Positions 14,826 to 28,068 are shown, counted from the stretch's first letter. The stretch is 64,000 nt of DNA from Ustulina deusta (GCA_023159155.1 JAJNNX010000001.1:1240001-1304000), one strand, 5' to 3'. Translations and numbers: made by a program. The notes: generated by a model not told the origin, from the sequence alone.

Positions 14826-15127
14826 TGTTAGAATAATTAGCATTAGTTATAACCTTATTATATAACTTATATAGAGTATAAGTTTATGTTTAGCTGTTAT
14901 ATAAATATTAGCTGGAGTTCAGCCGGACAAAAAGGACTTTATTTTTTTTTTGGTATGTTAGCTCGTACAATAGCGTGAGCTTTTATATAAATATAAGAGA
15001 CTTATACTTTGTATAAACATTCTTTTTTTTTTTTTTTTTTTATAAATAATATAGTACAATATATTATATTCTGTCTATGTGCGTTATTTGTTTTATGTAC
15101 AATATATTATATATAGCCTATTCAACA
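14826..15127 (+). repeat. 3' LTR of Copia copy B
   Basis: 302 bp, begins TGTTAGAATAATTAGCATTA and ends CCTATTCAACA. More RIP-altered than the 5' LTR of copy A but clearly the same family. It is followed by GTTAT, the right target duplication, and then by copy C RT sequence. Confidence 0.85.
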
Positions 15128-17158
15128 GTTATAATAATACTAAAAAAAAAATAGTGCTTATTTAGTTACTAATAATCTAGCAAATAAACTAAAAACTGCT
15201 ATTTGTACTAGGACTTTTTCTAATTTATAATTTTAACGCTTTAAGCAAACTTTAAAATATTATATAAGCATATATATAATTAAAAAATAAATTAGCTAAA
15301 AAAATCTTTATATAACTACTATCTAAACTAAAATTAAAATATTTTAATAAAATAATTCTATAGATTATATAACTTTTATATAGATTTGCTAAATTAGGTT
15401 TATACTAGTTTAAAATATACTACTAATATTACTATGAAAAGCTCGGTATAACTATTTTTATATATAACTTATGCTTACTTTTTATTAAAGGACTTTTAAA
15501 TAACTTTAGTATTACTAGATTATAAATAAATAATATATTTAGCTTTATATTGCTAGGCTTTTTAAAAAAAAAAAAATATAAATTATAGTAAGCTAAGTTT
15601 TGTATAAAACTAAAAAAAATATTTTAGCTAGGTTATTTTATAAACTTTAATAACAAACAAATTATATTTTTATTTAAAAAAAATATTATTTTAATTTAAA
15701 AAAACTAAACAAACTAACTAAACTAGATTAACTTTTATATAACTGATTTTATATAGTAATACGTTTTATAATAAGCAAAAGGTATATATATTAGTAGTAT
15801 TTGCTAGCCCGAAGCAATATATAACTTATGTATAGCTGCTTAAGTTATATATTTTAAGCTATATAATATTAAAAATTTGAACTAAAAAATTTAGTAGTAA
15901 ATAAATAATAAAAATTATGGCCTAATTTTTATACTAATAAACTTATATTATATAAAGCTATTTATTTTTATAAATAGGTTATTTATAAATAATATAGATA
16001 TAACTTTTTAATTTGGATTTATAATTGTATTAAGGATTAAATATTATATAAAAAAAAATTCAGCTTTAAAATTAAAAGAAATATTATATACTAGAATTTA
16101 AATAAATATAAAAAGGTAATAAAACGTATACTTATAAATAAATTATATAGTATAATTAATAGTTTTAATAGTACTATTACTTTTTATATAATATTTTTAA
16201 AAATTATAATTATACTATAACTATTTTTAATTTTAGCTATTTTATATTCTAATTTAAAATTGTTATATAATTGTTTTATTAAACTTAGTACTATATAAAA
16301 AAAACGCCTAATAATTAATATTATATTATTAAAAAAATTTTATAAAAAATAAAAATTTTCTAAAATATAATAAATTAATAGCAAAACTAATTTAGCTAAT
16401 ATATTTAAAAAAAAAATACTAAACTAAGCTTTAGAAACTTTTGTATTAATAAATAAATTAACTATATAAATAGAAATATTTATTAATAAAATATAAGAAA
16501 TTATATATAACTATAGTATTTATAAAAAAAAAAGAGTTAGAAATATAAAAACAATATATAATAAATTAACTTTTAAAAAAAAAACAAACATAAACGCTAC
16601 TTTTTTTTATTTTTTATTTTTTTATTTTTTTTATTATATAATTAATTTATTTCTTTTTTTTAAACGTAATAATTATACTAAGCGCTATACAAACGCTAAA
16701 CATATGCTATATAAATATTATTTTAAAACCTAATAATCTAGCAATAGCTATAGAATAAATAACTATTATATATTATATAAATATTTTTTATATATATAAT
16801 AATAATAGTACTGCGCGATTAGATAAGAACTATATAAAAGTAACTTTTTTAGCGAAGAATAAACATAATTAAATATGCAAAAAGTATATTAGCAAGCACC
16901 CAGATTTATATATTAACTAATAATATAGTAGCAACTTAAGCTTTATTAGTTTATATATAAAAAGCAAAAATGTTAGCAATATATTAAAACAAATATATAT
17001 ATAATAAAAAAATAAATATATATATTAATATATAGTATTATAATAAGCTAATAATTATTAGGATTGTTTATTAGTAGTAATACTATATAGTAGTTGCTAT
17101 TTTAGCTAATAATTTTTAGCATATAATTATTATTGCTAAAGAGCTAGATAGTGTTTAT

Positions 17159-17200
<42 letters not shown>

Positions 17201-18052
17201 ATATATAAGGATAGGCAGACGTACGAAACAAAAGATTTTAAAAAATAACAAAAGAACAGAAAGCAATAGGAAACTCAAGCACTTTTTTATGTACAAGTTT
17301 TCTTACGTACGAGCTAACTTGACTTTTAATTAGTTAATTTTTTTTATATAAATAACCTGCCTGGTTGACTAAACATAAATAACCTTAAAAGTTTTTAACT
17401 AGCAACTGCTTATATAAAGCTTATTAACCGGACAAGCTAGCTAATTATAAACCTTACTATTGCATAGGGCAAAAGTAAATATTTAGTTTTAATTTAAATA
17501 GTTATTAAGTAATGTTCGGCCTATAGTTTTTAACTAACTGTATAGCTAAAGTAGTAGCTTTATAATATTATTATATAACCTTATTAGAAAAAGATAATTT
17601 ACTAACCTAGCAGTTATATATATAGACTAGATTACTAATTTGGTTATTTTTTTAGTAGTTAAACTTTTATATATATATTTAGGTAGTTATATAGTTGTTG
17701 TTTTTTTTGGTTTTTTTATATAACGGGCGGTTATAACTAAAAAAAAAAATAGCTAGTATTAAAATAACTAGTATTAGTTATAACTTTATTATATAATTTA
17801 TATAGAATATAAGTTTATGTTCGGCTATTATATAGATATTAGCTAGACTTCGGCCGGATAAAAAGGATCTTACTTCTTTTTTGTTATTTTAGTTCGTATA
17901 ATAACATAAGTTTTTATATAAATATAAAAAACTTATGCTTTATACAAACATTTTTTTTTTTTTTTTAAAAATAATATAGTATAATACATTGTATTCTATC
18001 CACGCGCATTATTTGTTTTACGTACAATATATCATATATAGCCCATTTAATA
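15128..18052 (+). mobile_element. Copia copy C, right fragment with 3' LTR (RT, RNase H, 3' LTR)
   Basis: Continues copy C after the copy B insertion. It is collinear with 11,928-15,127 of copy B without the solo LTR: the junction AACTGATTTTATATAG at about 15,741 gives the pre-insertion form of the 12,545 site. RNase H runs to about 16,590 and the 3' LTR is 17,757-18,052. It is more heavily mutated than copy B, in keeping with greater age. It abuts Gypsy-2 RT sequence at 18,053; the five bases there (ATATT) are the expected target duplication, whose partner is outside the window. Confidence 0.85.
17757..18052 (+). repeat. 3' LTR of Copia copy C
   Basis: 296 bp, begins TATTAAAATAACTAGTATTA (RIP form of TGTTGGAATA) and ends CCCATTTAATA. 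It keeps the shared GCTAGACTTCGGCCGG word. A polypurine-like run of A ending in AATAGCTAG precedes it, as in copies A and B. Confidence 0.8.
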
Positions 18053-18300
18053 ATATTATTAAATATTTTATATATATAGTTTTAAAAAATAGTAGGGGTA
18101 TTATATAAACTTATAAGTATAACTAAAAATTTGTAATAGCTATAATATATATAAAAAGCTGTTTTTTATTTATTTATTTTTTTAATTTAAATGCAATAAT
18201 AGGTATTTTTAAAATTAATTTTAATAAATATTTTAGTATATATAAATTTATTTATTAGTTCTAAAATAAAATAAAAAGTATAACAATTTTTTTATATAAT
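18053..18300 (-). pseudogene. Gypsy-2 reverse transcriptase fragment (middle of RT), minus strand
   Basis: On the minus strand from 18,300 the frame reads a Ty3/gypsy RT segment: positions equivalent to 'ELVDKLxGAKYFTKLDLRNAYxxIRI' and then '[25 protein letters not shown]', visible here in RIP form as KIFIKINFKNTYY and KTAFYIYYSYYKFLVI. It continues directly the RT lead-in at 41,050-40,874, from which it was separated by the Gypsy-1 insertion (TSD ATAAT). The remainder of pol lies beyond copy C, left of the window. Confidence 0.75.
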
Positions 18301-18464
18301 TGATAGGCATAACCATAGATATGTTAGCCATAGCTATAAATATATTTATTATATCTATAAGTAAATAGATGTTCTTATGATTTTATACTTAAAAAAAAAA
18401 GATTATTTATTTATACTTTATATAATAATTATTATTATTAATAAATAACTGAATTGCTATAACA
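18301..18464 (+). repeat. 5' LTR of Gypsy-1
   Basis: 164 bp, starts TGATAGGCATAACCATAG and ends ATTGCTATAACA. The 50 bases just after it (18,465-18,515, starting AGTAGTGCCCACCTGC) are unusually free of RIP changes and should hold the primer-binding site. Confidence 0.85.
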
Positions 18465-18529
18465 AGTAGTGCCCACCTGCTAACCTGAACCTTTAATCTC
18501 TGTGTTGCAGGAAATACATATATTTAGGC

Positions 18530-21168
18530 TTATTAAACTACTTATTACTAATAAGATTTTAATAAAGTTATACCTTAAAAAAGTTCAAGCAATAATATTA
18601 AAGTTAAACTTAGCTACAATACTTTTACACTTAGCTTAACACAAGCAAAATTAATAAGTTGTTACGTTTTAGTTATTAACCCAAGTTTAAGTAGCTATTA
18701 TAGCTAAACCTAACAACTAAAAAATTATACTTCAACTTTTAACTTTCTATTAGTCTAGGCTTTAATAATTATATAATAATATAAAACAAAAAGAAAACAT
18801 AGAATACCCCAGCCCTGCTTTAAAAACAATAATTACTATTTACTACGTTACAAAAAAAACAAAATATATTAATTCTATAACGAAATGCTAGAACTAGCAC
18901 AAAAAATAATACTTTAAATAAATTATAATATAATAATATAGTTATAAAAATCAAAAGAAAAACAAGTTAAATATTAAAATAAAATTAATATATATAATAT
19001 TGCTTATTTTAATTTAAATTAAACAAATTTATAAATTTTTTTTTAATAACTTTAATTACTAAAACATTAAATATAAAAATAATACATATAAATATATTTT
19101 TGCTAAAGTTACCTAACTAGACTAGGACTAAAAAACCTTTAATATTTTTAACCGCTTTTTTAATAAAAACAAAAAACTAAATCCTATAAAAAAGCTAGCA
19201 CCTAAAAAGTAGTAATTAGATAATATTTTTAATAATACTTATATTAAAATTAAAAAAACTTTTTATAAAGCTATAGTTAGCAAAAAACTAAACAACTATT
19301 TTTATAAGCAAAAACTTTAAACCTTAAAAAACTATATTTACTAATAATCAAAAGCTAAAAGAAAACTAGCTTATTTAAAAAAATTAATAACTATATTAAT
19401 AAAAAAGTCTAGATCTACTTAATAATAATAAAAAACTATTATTATAAGTTAGAACTTGACAAATATAACTAATATTAATTTATAAGTAGCTAAAATATTC
19501 TATAATATAACCTAGCTTATTACTACTATTTAATAACGCTTAAATATAACTTAAAAATAAAGTTTTACTATAATAAAATAGCTATTTATAATAACTTATA
19601 CAAGCTTTTTAATAGTAAAACTATTAAAAATTAAATATTTTTAGCCTAATACGCTAAAAAAATCTAGCAAAAGTTATATAATTTTTTATAAAAACAAAAA
19701 TACTAACTATATAAATATTTATTTTTAGGTTTAACGCTTTAAAAAATAAAGCAATATAAAAAGTAAGTCTGCTATAATAGTTATAAAAAAATATACTATA
19801 ATAGTAGTTTTAATAACTATTTAAAGAAAACATAGCAAAATATAAAGTAACCTTATTAGTATTTATAAAAGCTCTAATTAAAAAATAAGATATTCGACTA
19901 AACGTAACAAATGTTTAGCTTTTTACTTATAAATATATAATAAAAAATATTACACAAAAAAAGCTTATTAGAACTTATGCTATAAAAACTTTTAAGTATA
20001 GCAAAACCTAAAAAAATACTAAAAATCTATAATTATTAATATAATTATAAAACCTACTACTACCCGAGCTATAAAAGCTTGCGCTAAAACTAATAGCAAA
20101 ACAAATTATTAATAAATATTTAAAAAAGCTAAAAAAAAAATAGCTAGTATTAATTAAAAAAACAATAGTAATTATATTTAAAACTAAATATTACGCCTAA
20201 AAAAAATAAAAATAAAAATAAAAAGCAATTAATACTAATTAGTTCTAACAAAACTAGCCGAACCGCAAAAATAATAATGCTTTACTACAACAAAACTTTA
20301 ATTAAAAATATTAAAGTTTTAGAATACTTTACTACAAACAAGGTTAACTATAATAAATTAGATTACTATTACTAAATCGCAAAAAATAAAACAACTAAAA
20401 TAACCAAAAATAAAATAATAGCTGACCTAGAATATACTAATAAAATAGCTAGTATAACATTAGGTTTAATAACTAATATACTATTAGGTTTAATAACTAG
20501 AATAAAAAAGACTAATAAAAGCAATAAGTATATTACTAATATTTTAGGTAGTAAAAACTAAATATAAATAAATTATAGGGTTATTATAGCAAAAAGGTTG
20601 TTTAAAATATAAATTTTAATAATAGTAGCAAAACTAAAAACCTAACTATAAAAAAATATATCTATTTTAGTAAAAAAAAAGCAAAAATAACTAATAAAGT
20701 ATATATAACTATTAAATATAACAAAATAAATAGTTACTAAATATATAACTAAAACGTTATATTAAAAAATAAAAACATACTAATAAACCTAAACATAATA
20801 TTAAAAATTTGTATAAAGTGTAAAATTATATTTTATTTAATAAAAATAACAAAAAACTATATTAAAAACACTTGCATAAAACAAGCTAAACTAAACAAAA
20901 AAAATATTAAACAAGTAGACTTTGTATTAATAATACTAACTATACTAAAACTAATTAAACAAAAAATTAATATCTAACTAAAACAAATTATTAAAGCAAA
21001 CCTAAAACTAGCACTTAAGAAAAAAATAAAAAATAAAACTATATATTTCTAAATTTTTGTTTAAAATAATATTAAAAGCCCTAAAGTCAACGTTTGCTTA
21101 GATATAAAATGTTCTAGCATGCTAGTAAACAAAAGTTTTATTGAAAATTTTGCAAAAAACCTAAAATT
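18530..21168 (+). pseudogene. Gypsy-1 gag and early pol region, unresolved
   Basis: Between the 5' LTR leader and the TRIM insertion the plus strand is A-rich and Lys/Asn/Ile-coding with many stops, as expected for RIP-mutated gag and protease. A possible zinc-knuckle-like word (CYNSYKKIYY) occurs at about 19,766, but its second cysteine would need a change that RIP does not make, so I do not rely on it. Position in the element is the main argument for the assignment. Confidence 0.35.
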
Positions 21169-21258
21169 TGTTGGATATATACGCGGATAAAACAAGCACA
21201 AATAATACGTAGCTACGGGCCAATCTTTTGGCCTTTTGGTGTAGTGGTAAATCTGACA
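21169..21258 (+). repeat. left 90-bp terminal repeat of the TRIM-like element
   Basis: Identical over all 90 bases to 21,459-21,548. It contains a short perfect hairpin (GGCCAATCTTTTGGCC) followed directly by TTTTGGTGTAGTGG, a full match to the pol III A-box consensus TRGYNNARNNG at 21,237-21,247. Confidence 0.85.
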
Positions 21259-21458
21259 ATTAAGAGTCTTATATGCTTGAAAGAGTTAGCCGTCCCACTG
21301 AAGTGGCCCTTGGCAAAGGTCCCGGATTAATCCACTACGCTGAAGACTACCTATTCGATTGCGAGCTGGACCCCCTAGAGGCCAAAGAGCCCAAAGGCAG
21401 GTAAATTAGCTGTGCGCCTAGCTATTCCAAAAAGTGATTTGTAACAGCTGAGGGGGTG

Positions 21459-21548
21459 TGTTGGATATATACGCGGATAAAACAAGCACAAATAATACGT
21501 AGCTACGGGCCAATCTTTTGGCCTTTTGGTGTAGTGGTAAATCTGACA
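21459..21548 (+). repeat. right 90-bp terminal repeat of the TRIM-like element
   Basis: Identical to the left repeat; preceded by the polypurine tract at about 21,450-21,458 and followed by the target duplication AAATT. Confidence 0.85.
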
Positions 21549-22599
21549 AAATTCTAATATATTAACTCTATACTTATTAATAAAGTAGGAGCATAATTAG
21601 TAGTTACTTAAACTATAAATTTTAATATATATATTAAAAAGTATATTAAAAAAAATATAGTATTTAAATATTTTATAGTAATAGTAAATATAATTAATAA
21701 CTTAAAACTAAAAATGCTAATTAGAACAAAATTTATATTAGAACATAAAATTAAAATTAACTTTATAAAAAAAACATATGTTTTTAGGTTAATACTAGGA
21801 CTTAAAGTATAAAATAAAACAAAAACTAAACTATTTTTAATAGTACTAATCCAAAAAGTGTTAGTAGTATATATAATAGTTATACTTGTTATAATAATAG
21901 TATTTATAAACGTAAGGTTTATTAACCTATTAGTACTTATTAATAAAAAAAATAAAATAGCAAAACTATACTATTTTAAAAAAAAAAATATATAATTTAT
22001 AATATAACACTAAATAAATATTTACTAAAAAAAGTTATAATTTATAACCTATATATTTAACTAATTATAATATAAAAAAATAAAAAACTAAAAACTATTT
22101 TTAAGTATTAAAAAAATAAGATTGCTTAGATTATTAACTAGGCAAACATTATAAACTACTAGAAAAACAATACAAACTAAAAAAACTAAACTAAAATAAT
22201 AGCGTACCTAAATAAAAAAAAAGCTTAAAAAGCATATATATTTTTTATAAAAAAACAAACAAACAACTTAACTATACTAGTTACAAAAATAAGCATACTA
22301 TTTTATAAAATAACAAAACTAACAAATATACTTATAATTAGATCAATAGCTAAGATAGCTATAGTAATAAACAATATGCTATAAACAAAAAAAATCTACA
22401 AACTATTTAATAAATATAATATTTTTTATAACAAAAATATTATACCTATACTAAATAATTAAAAAATATAAATAAACCTAATAAATAAATAGCAAAATTA
22501 GCTTAAAACTATTAAAGCATACCTATTAAGTATTAAAAATCGCAGGTTTTTTAATACTAAATATAACAAAATATATATTTAAAAAAAACTTATATTTAT

Positions 22600-23438
22600 A
22601 AATAAACTCACTTTAGTTGCTTGCTTTATTTTCATTATTTAGAAAATAGTTAATAGTGCTAAAAAAGGTTAACTAGTAGTAGATCTATAACTATTAAACA
22701 AAATTATGATATTAAATATATACTTGCTACTTAGCTAAAACAATATAATTAAAAATATAATTAATAAACTTTAGTTTATATTATTTAATATATTAAGCTT
22801 TTTTTTTAACTACTAGTATACTTTAAATATTATAATAAAATAGTTATTATTAGCTCTTAAGGCTTTAAAAGATTAAATATAATATTAATAAAACTTAAAA
22901 ACTTATTAGTATTTATATAAAAGTTTATAAACCGCCTGTTTTTTATATATTATATTTTTATATAAGCCTACATTAATAATATAATTATTTTTAGTAATAA
23001 TTTTAATACTTATATAAAATATATAAAAATAGTAATAAATATTTTTAATAAAGCAAAAGTTTATATTAATGCTTTAAAATCTTTTATTGCTTTTTTATTA
23101 GTATAGCTACTAAAGTATAATATTAATAATAAAAACATTACTAAAACAGATAACAAAATTAAAGCATTTAAAAAACTAAAAATACTATATATTTTTAAAG
23201 TTTTAAAAATATATATTAGAATAGCTGGTTAGCTATACTGCAGAATAGCTTGGTTTAACTATAAAATTAAAGCATTATAACAAAAAAAAACTAACTTGCT
23301 AGCCTAGACAAAAAAAAAAAAAAACTTACTTATTAAAAAGTCCAAACTAGTAAAACAAAGCTTTACTTTTAAAATTACTTTCGAACCAACAAAAAAAAAA
23401 ACAAAAAGCTAAAAAGCGTTACAAAAATATTTATATAT
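22600..23438 (+). pseudogene. Gypsy-1 reverse transcriptase remnant
   Basis: The plus strand from about 22,640 shows RT signatures in RIP form. LVVDL followed by LLNKI (family 'LVVDLRPLNKIT') comes first, then a palm region ending in a YIxxIIIFS-like word at about 22,960 (family 'YIDDIVIFS'), then a thumb/connection region with a KIKAFKKL-like word. Gly, Asp, Gln and Arg codons are lost to RIP. The frame stops at 23,438, where Gypsy-3 is inserted, and the next domain resumes at 36,146. Confidence 0.75.
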
Positions 23439-23801
23439 TGCAGTAGGGCTGGTACGCGCGTACAGGAGATAGGTCCTTAGTCATAGAATAGAACGTATTC
23501 TCGGAGACCTCGGAGATTACGGAACAAAAAGTATAAAAAACGCACGTTTTTATTTAAAGCTATAAAAGGCTTCTTTCTTATATAACAAACAATAAACAAT
23601 TATTATGGAATACTAAATAAGAATTAAAAATTAGTTTTTATTAATTAATTATTACGTTTTTATTTATAATTACGAATTAGATCTTGGCCTAATATATATA
23701 AAAATTTGTAAGCCGGAAAACGTAGTCTAATTTGGAATAATTAAATAAGTTTAGTTGGTTTAAGTATACGATACGCCGATTAGAAGCCCTGCTCTATTTT
23801 A
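23439..23801 (+). repeat. 5' LTR of Gypsy-3
   Basis: 363 bp. A TATA box (TATAAAAG) at 23,561-23,568 is a plausible promoter. The outermost bases are imperfectly inverted (GCAGTAGGGCT at the start, AGCCCTGC at the end). Confidence 0.85.
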
Positions 23802-25530
23802 TTAGTATTTTTAGTAAAGCAACAAAAATTAATATTACTTAATGTTTTTCAGAGCACAACCTATAATTAAAAACTAATACTTCTAGCTAATATATCTAAT
23901 ATATAAAGACTAACTACTAATTATGCTAATTAGTTATATTTTTTTTAACAAATTTTTATATAAAGCTAGACTTTTAATATAATTTAATAACGCAATACAA
24001 AAATAACAAAAAACTAACTATAATAAAAATTAAATAAATATAAAATATTAATAGAACTATTGTTTTTAGAACAACTAACTATAAAAATACTAATAGTACT
24101 ATACCGCTTTTATTAGATCTGCAAAAAGAATACAAAACCTAACTATAGTTATATTAAAAAAACTAATATATTTATTAAACTTGAATATATATAAGCTTCT
24201 AATAAAAGATCTATAAAAGTACTACGCTAATTACGTATATTTATATAACAATAAAAACCGCAGAATATTAAACAAAAAAACATTATTAAAACTTAAAAAC
24301 TATTGTTTTATTTTTAAAATATTTATTATTTTATTACTTTTATATACTAATAGTTCTAATTAGCAACCCAGAATAAACAACCTAAACGTTCCAAAGCAAC
24401 CGCAAGACTTCGGGCTTTTTCTAACAGGGTTTACTTTAAATATTCCAATTATAAATATACTTACTTCTAATACTATACTAACCAACAATCAGACTAATAA
24501 ATACTAACTAGCTAAACTTTTAATATTTATATAATTAATTCTTAAAAGTCCTATAGTTCTATATATTATTAGTTTATTTATTCCTAATCCTATATCCCGC
24601 TTTTAGAACTAATTTAATAAAAAAAATATAACTAAATAGCTTTATAAAAAAAAAAAACTTTTTAAGTTATATAAATTTCTATAAACTAAATAGATTAATT
24701 AATTACTATACTAAACAAAAACTATAATTAAAAAATATATAATTTAATATATTATTAGTTCTTATACTAATTAAGATTAAACTATTATAAACTTCAAACA
24801 AAAATATAAAACAACTTTTTAAAATTATGCTTAATTCTTTTTTAAATATATAGCTTTAATTAATAAACTTAGCTAAAAAATCTTTTCAATACTTAAAAAG
24901 TTTTATTTATACAACCTAATTAAATTAATCTTTTTTAATTATTTTAAAAGCATTTTTAATAAATATAGAATTACTAAAAATAACTTATAATAAAAAAAAT
25001 ATATTAATATTATAAATATTTTTAAATAATAAGCCAACTTAAAATCTTTTTTTTAGCTATAAACAATAATATTAAGTTTTTTAAACAATACTACTAGCTT
25101 AAAACTATTGCTAAACATACCTTTTTATCTTATTTAACAAGCTATATAAATATAACTATTCTAAGCTTTACTAATTGCTCCTCTAACCTAGCTATTTATA
25201 ACTACTCCTCTTATTATGCTTTTAATAGTTTATATATATATAAACCTAATAATTAAACAATTAATAGCTAAAATAAAAAGCTTTTCTATCTATAATACTT
25301 AAATAACCAAAATAATAACTAAAATAATGCAATTACTAATTAACCAAAATTAATACTATGCCTTTTTTGGTTAAACGTCCTACTAAGAGATCAGCTAACA
25401 AAACAGGCAATAATATAAAAATAGCCAATTTAAAGCTTTTGCTACTTAAACATAATAATTAAACTTTTAGAGGTACAACTAATTAAGTAGCTAGAATAAT
25501 TCTAGAAATACTAGTAATAATTTATATAAA

Positions 25531-25572
25531 TGCTAGTTTTGTAAAGCTAAAAATTATATATAATAAAACTAT
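25531..25572 (+). pseudogene. Gag zinc knuckle (CCHC) of Gypsy-3, RIP-altered
   Basis: Codons give C, stop, F, C, K, A, K, N, Y, I, stop, stop, N, Y. Changing each stop or Tyr back by one C-to-T or G-to-A step yields the spacing C-x2-C-x4-H-x4-C, the retroviral-type zinc knuckle that ends gag. It is followed by a Lys-rich stretch. This fixes the gag/pol boundary of Gypsy-3 near 25.6 kb. Confidence 0.6.
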
Positions 25573-28068
25573 AAATTAAAAAAAAAAACAAAAAATCTTA
25601 AAGCTTTATATAAAAAATATAACTTTAAAGCCTAACATATTAGTTTACTATATACACTTTAATATATTCGCTTGCTTATAATTAACCTAGATAAAATATT
25701 AAAAAAAAAAAATTAGATTTATACTTCTAGTTTTAATATAGATTTATTATAACCGCCCTAGTAAATATTTCCTAATAGCTCTAGCAGCTTATAAAGCTTT
25801 ATATAAATTTAATTACGTTTTAAAAAATCTAAAATTCGAAAACAAAACCTAATTATAGAACCTAAAACTTAGCAAAAATAAAAACACTTTAAATAACCTA
25901 GCTTAACCACCTGTTTTAATACTTAAACAACTAACTATAACTAATTAGCCTAACCTTAAAGTAAAATTCCAAACTAACTTAGTTTTTATAAAACAATAAA
26001 AATTTAATATTTTAGCTAAAAAAAACTACTTAAAATTCTAATATAATAAATAGGAAAAATACTAAAATAAGCAAAAATTTATAGTACTAAAAATAATTAA
26101 TCAAATTGCTTTTTTAAATAATTTATTAATGCTTATAGTTCTAGACTTTATTAGCATATTTAATACGTAAACTTATACAAAAACTATAATAGCAAAAAAA
26201 AAATACCTAAATAAAAAAAACAACACTATGCTTAAAACCTATAATATTACTTAACTTTACAAAATAACTAGCGCTATAATAAATATAAGCATTAATTAGC
26301 AAATATTTTTACTTGTTTTAAAAATAAAAAAATACTAGATATTTTTTAATAAAATTAATAATTTATCTAAAGCTAAAATAAGGTTAATTTAGGAAGAGCT
26401 GCTAAGTTTATTCTTTAATATATTAGAATTATTTGTAGCATAAGCCTTTAAAATAGAATAAATATTAAGCAAAAAAACAATTAAATTAAATTAACTAAAT
26501 AAACCTAAGTTTAAAACAAATAATCAATAAATACTAAATACACCTATTTTAAAAGTTAATAATATATATATAACACTATAAAAATTTATAAAAAAGGTCC
26601 ATAAAACTTTTTAAACAAATATACCCTTACAAAATATAGAAAACTATATAAAAGCTACACCTAAAGTTATAGTAAAAATTAGAGAATTATTAAAAAGTTT
26701 ACTAATTACCAGACTTTTTAATACTAGCGCTTAATCATATATTCTAGTAAAAAGTTATATTAAAAATAATTAACTTTTTATAATTAATACTTAAATAACT
26801 TAAAATAAATATTTTACTAAACTAAAAGTACTTTTATAATTATATAAAAAAATTATTGTTTAGCTAGTATAGATTACTAAAAAATATATATAGATTATTC
26901 CTATATATATAGTTCCAAATAAAAAAACAGCTGCTTTTTTATTCCTAGGAATAAACTTTCTAAAAATTATAGACTATATTTTCTATTTTAAAAATTTAGT
27001 CTTAATAGTTATATTCACTTTTAATAACACATATATTATTGCTCCCGTAACCCTGCCTATCTAATTACGCCCCTATAACAAATTAGCAATTAGAACTATA
27101 AAAAATTAATAGCTATTTATATATAAAAAGCCGCTATAAATAACTATAATCAATCTTTAATTAATATTTAAATCTTATTTTTATTATATACTACTAAAGT
27201 AACTTTTAACTTAGCACTAAACCTAAATAATAAAATTATATAAAAATACTTTTATAATACTAATTAGTTACTTATAAACTATATAAACTAAATATTAAAG
27301 CTAAACAATAATACTTTTTTTATAAGTGCTTTATTAAACAATAAATTTTTAATAGTTTTTAGAACTATTATTTATAAAACTATAAAAAAAACAAAAAAAG
27401 CAAAAATTTTAAGGGCTAAATAAATAGCGTTTTTTCCTTTTTTTAATTTAATATTTATAATATATAAGCCTAAATCAAAAAAAATTTACCTAATTAATAA
27501 TATAAAATATAATAGTTCTATACTTCTAGAATTAATTAATTAAAAAAAAAAACTTTAGTAAAAATATATAATTAGTATAAACTAAACAAAATATTTTAAA
27601 AAAAAAAGATTTTTTTAAATATTTATTTATATTTTGCTATATAACTTAAAAAAATTCGATTAACTAAAAAATACTTTTAAAAAATTAAAAAAAATATAAA
27701 AATATTAAAATTTACTAATTAAAAAAAAAAGCTCCTAATTAAAATATTATATAAATATAAAATAGTTTTAGCTTAAAATTTTAATAAAATCAAAAAAATA
27801 TGTAATAAAATTGCATTACTATATAAAATCCAAACAATACTATATAAAGCTTAGCAAACAAAAAAAATCTCTATTCTTGTATTATTACAAAAAAAAGTAC
27901 TAAATATATTCAAAACCCAACTTATAAACAATATATTAAAAAAAAAACATAGCATATATTAAAACATATAGTTTATAATAAAAAAAAATAAAAAACTTAG
28001 ACTAATTAATTTTATTACTAAACTAAATATAGTTATAATCTAAAATACTTTTTTATTAAAAAACTACA

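Larger units (their letters stand above)
7477..15127 (+). mobile_element. Copia-type LTR retrotransposon, copy B (complete structure, RIP-dead)
   Basis: 5' LTR 7,477-7,776 and 3' LTR 14,826-15,127, both starting TGTTRGAAT and ending TTYAAYA, flanked by a 5-bp target duplication (GCTAT left, GTTAT right; one C-to-T difference). A polypurine tract (run of A with AATAGCTAG) precedes the 3' LTR. Gag would fall around 8.6-10.2 kb and pol around 10.3-13.6 kb, in the order integrase, RT, RNase H that defines Ty1/copia elements. It carries a nested solo LTR at 12,545-12,811. It sits inside the RT region of copy C, so it is the younger of the two. Confidence 0.9.
21169..21548 (+). mobile_element. TRIM-like miniature LTR element, intact, not RIP-mutated
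   Basis: Two identical 90-bp direct repeats (21,169-21,258 and 21,459-21,548), starting TGTTGGATATATACGCGG and ending AATCTGACA, enclose 200 bp. The host duplication AAATT sits on both sides (21,164-21,168; 21,549-21,553). A polypurine tract (GAGGGGGTG) immediately precedes the right repeat. There is no coding potential. This is the structure of a terminal-repeat retrotransposon in miniature. Identical repeats and normal base composition inside a ruined Gypsy element show that it arrived after the surrounding sequence was mutated, or was too short to be hit. The repeat ends in an RNA polymerase III A-box-like word, and the internal part has a partial B-box (see findings). Confidence 0.85.

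Noticed and set aside
18301..18464. The 164-bp repeat as a solo element
   Set aside because: Its partner at 40,709-40,873 and the shared ATAAT flanks show that it is the 5' LTR of Gypsy-1.
21231..21340. tRNA gene in the TRIM-like element
   Set aside because: A-box and partial B-box are present, but no cloverleaf with acceptor stem, anticodon arm and correct spacing can be drawn; the box spacing is too long for a normal tRNA.
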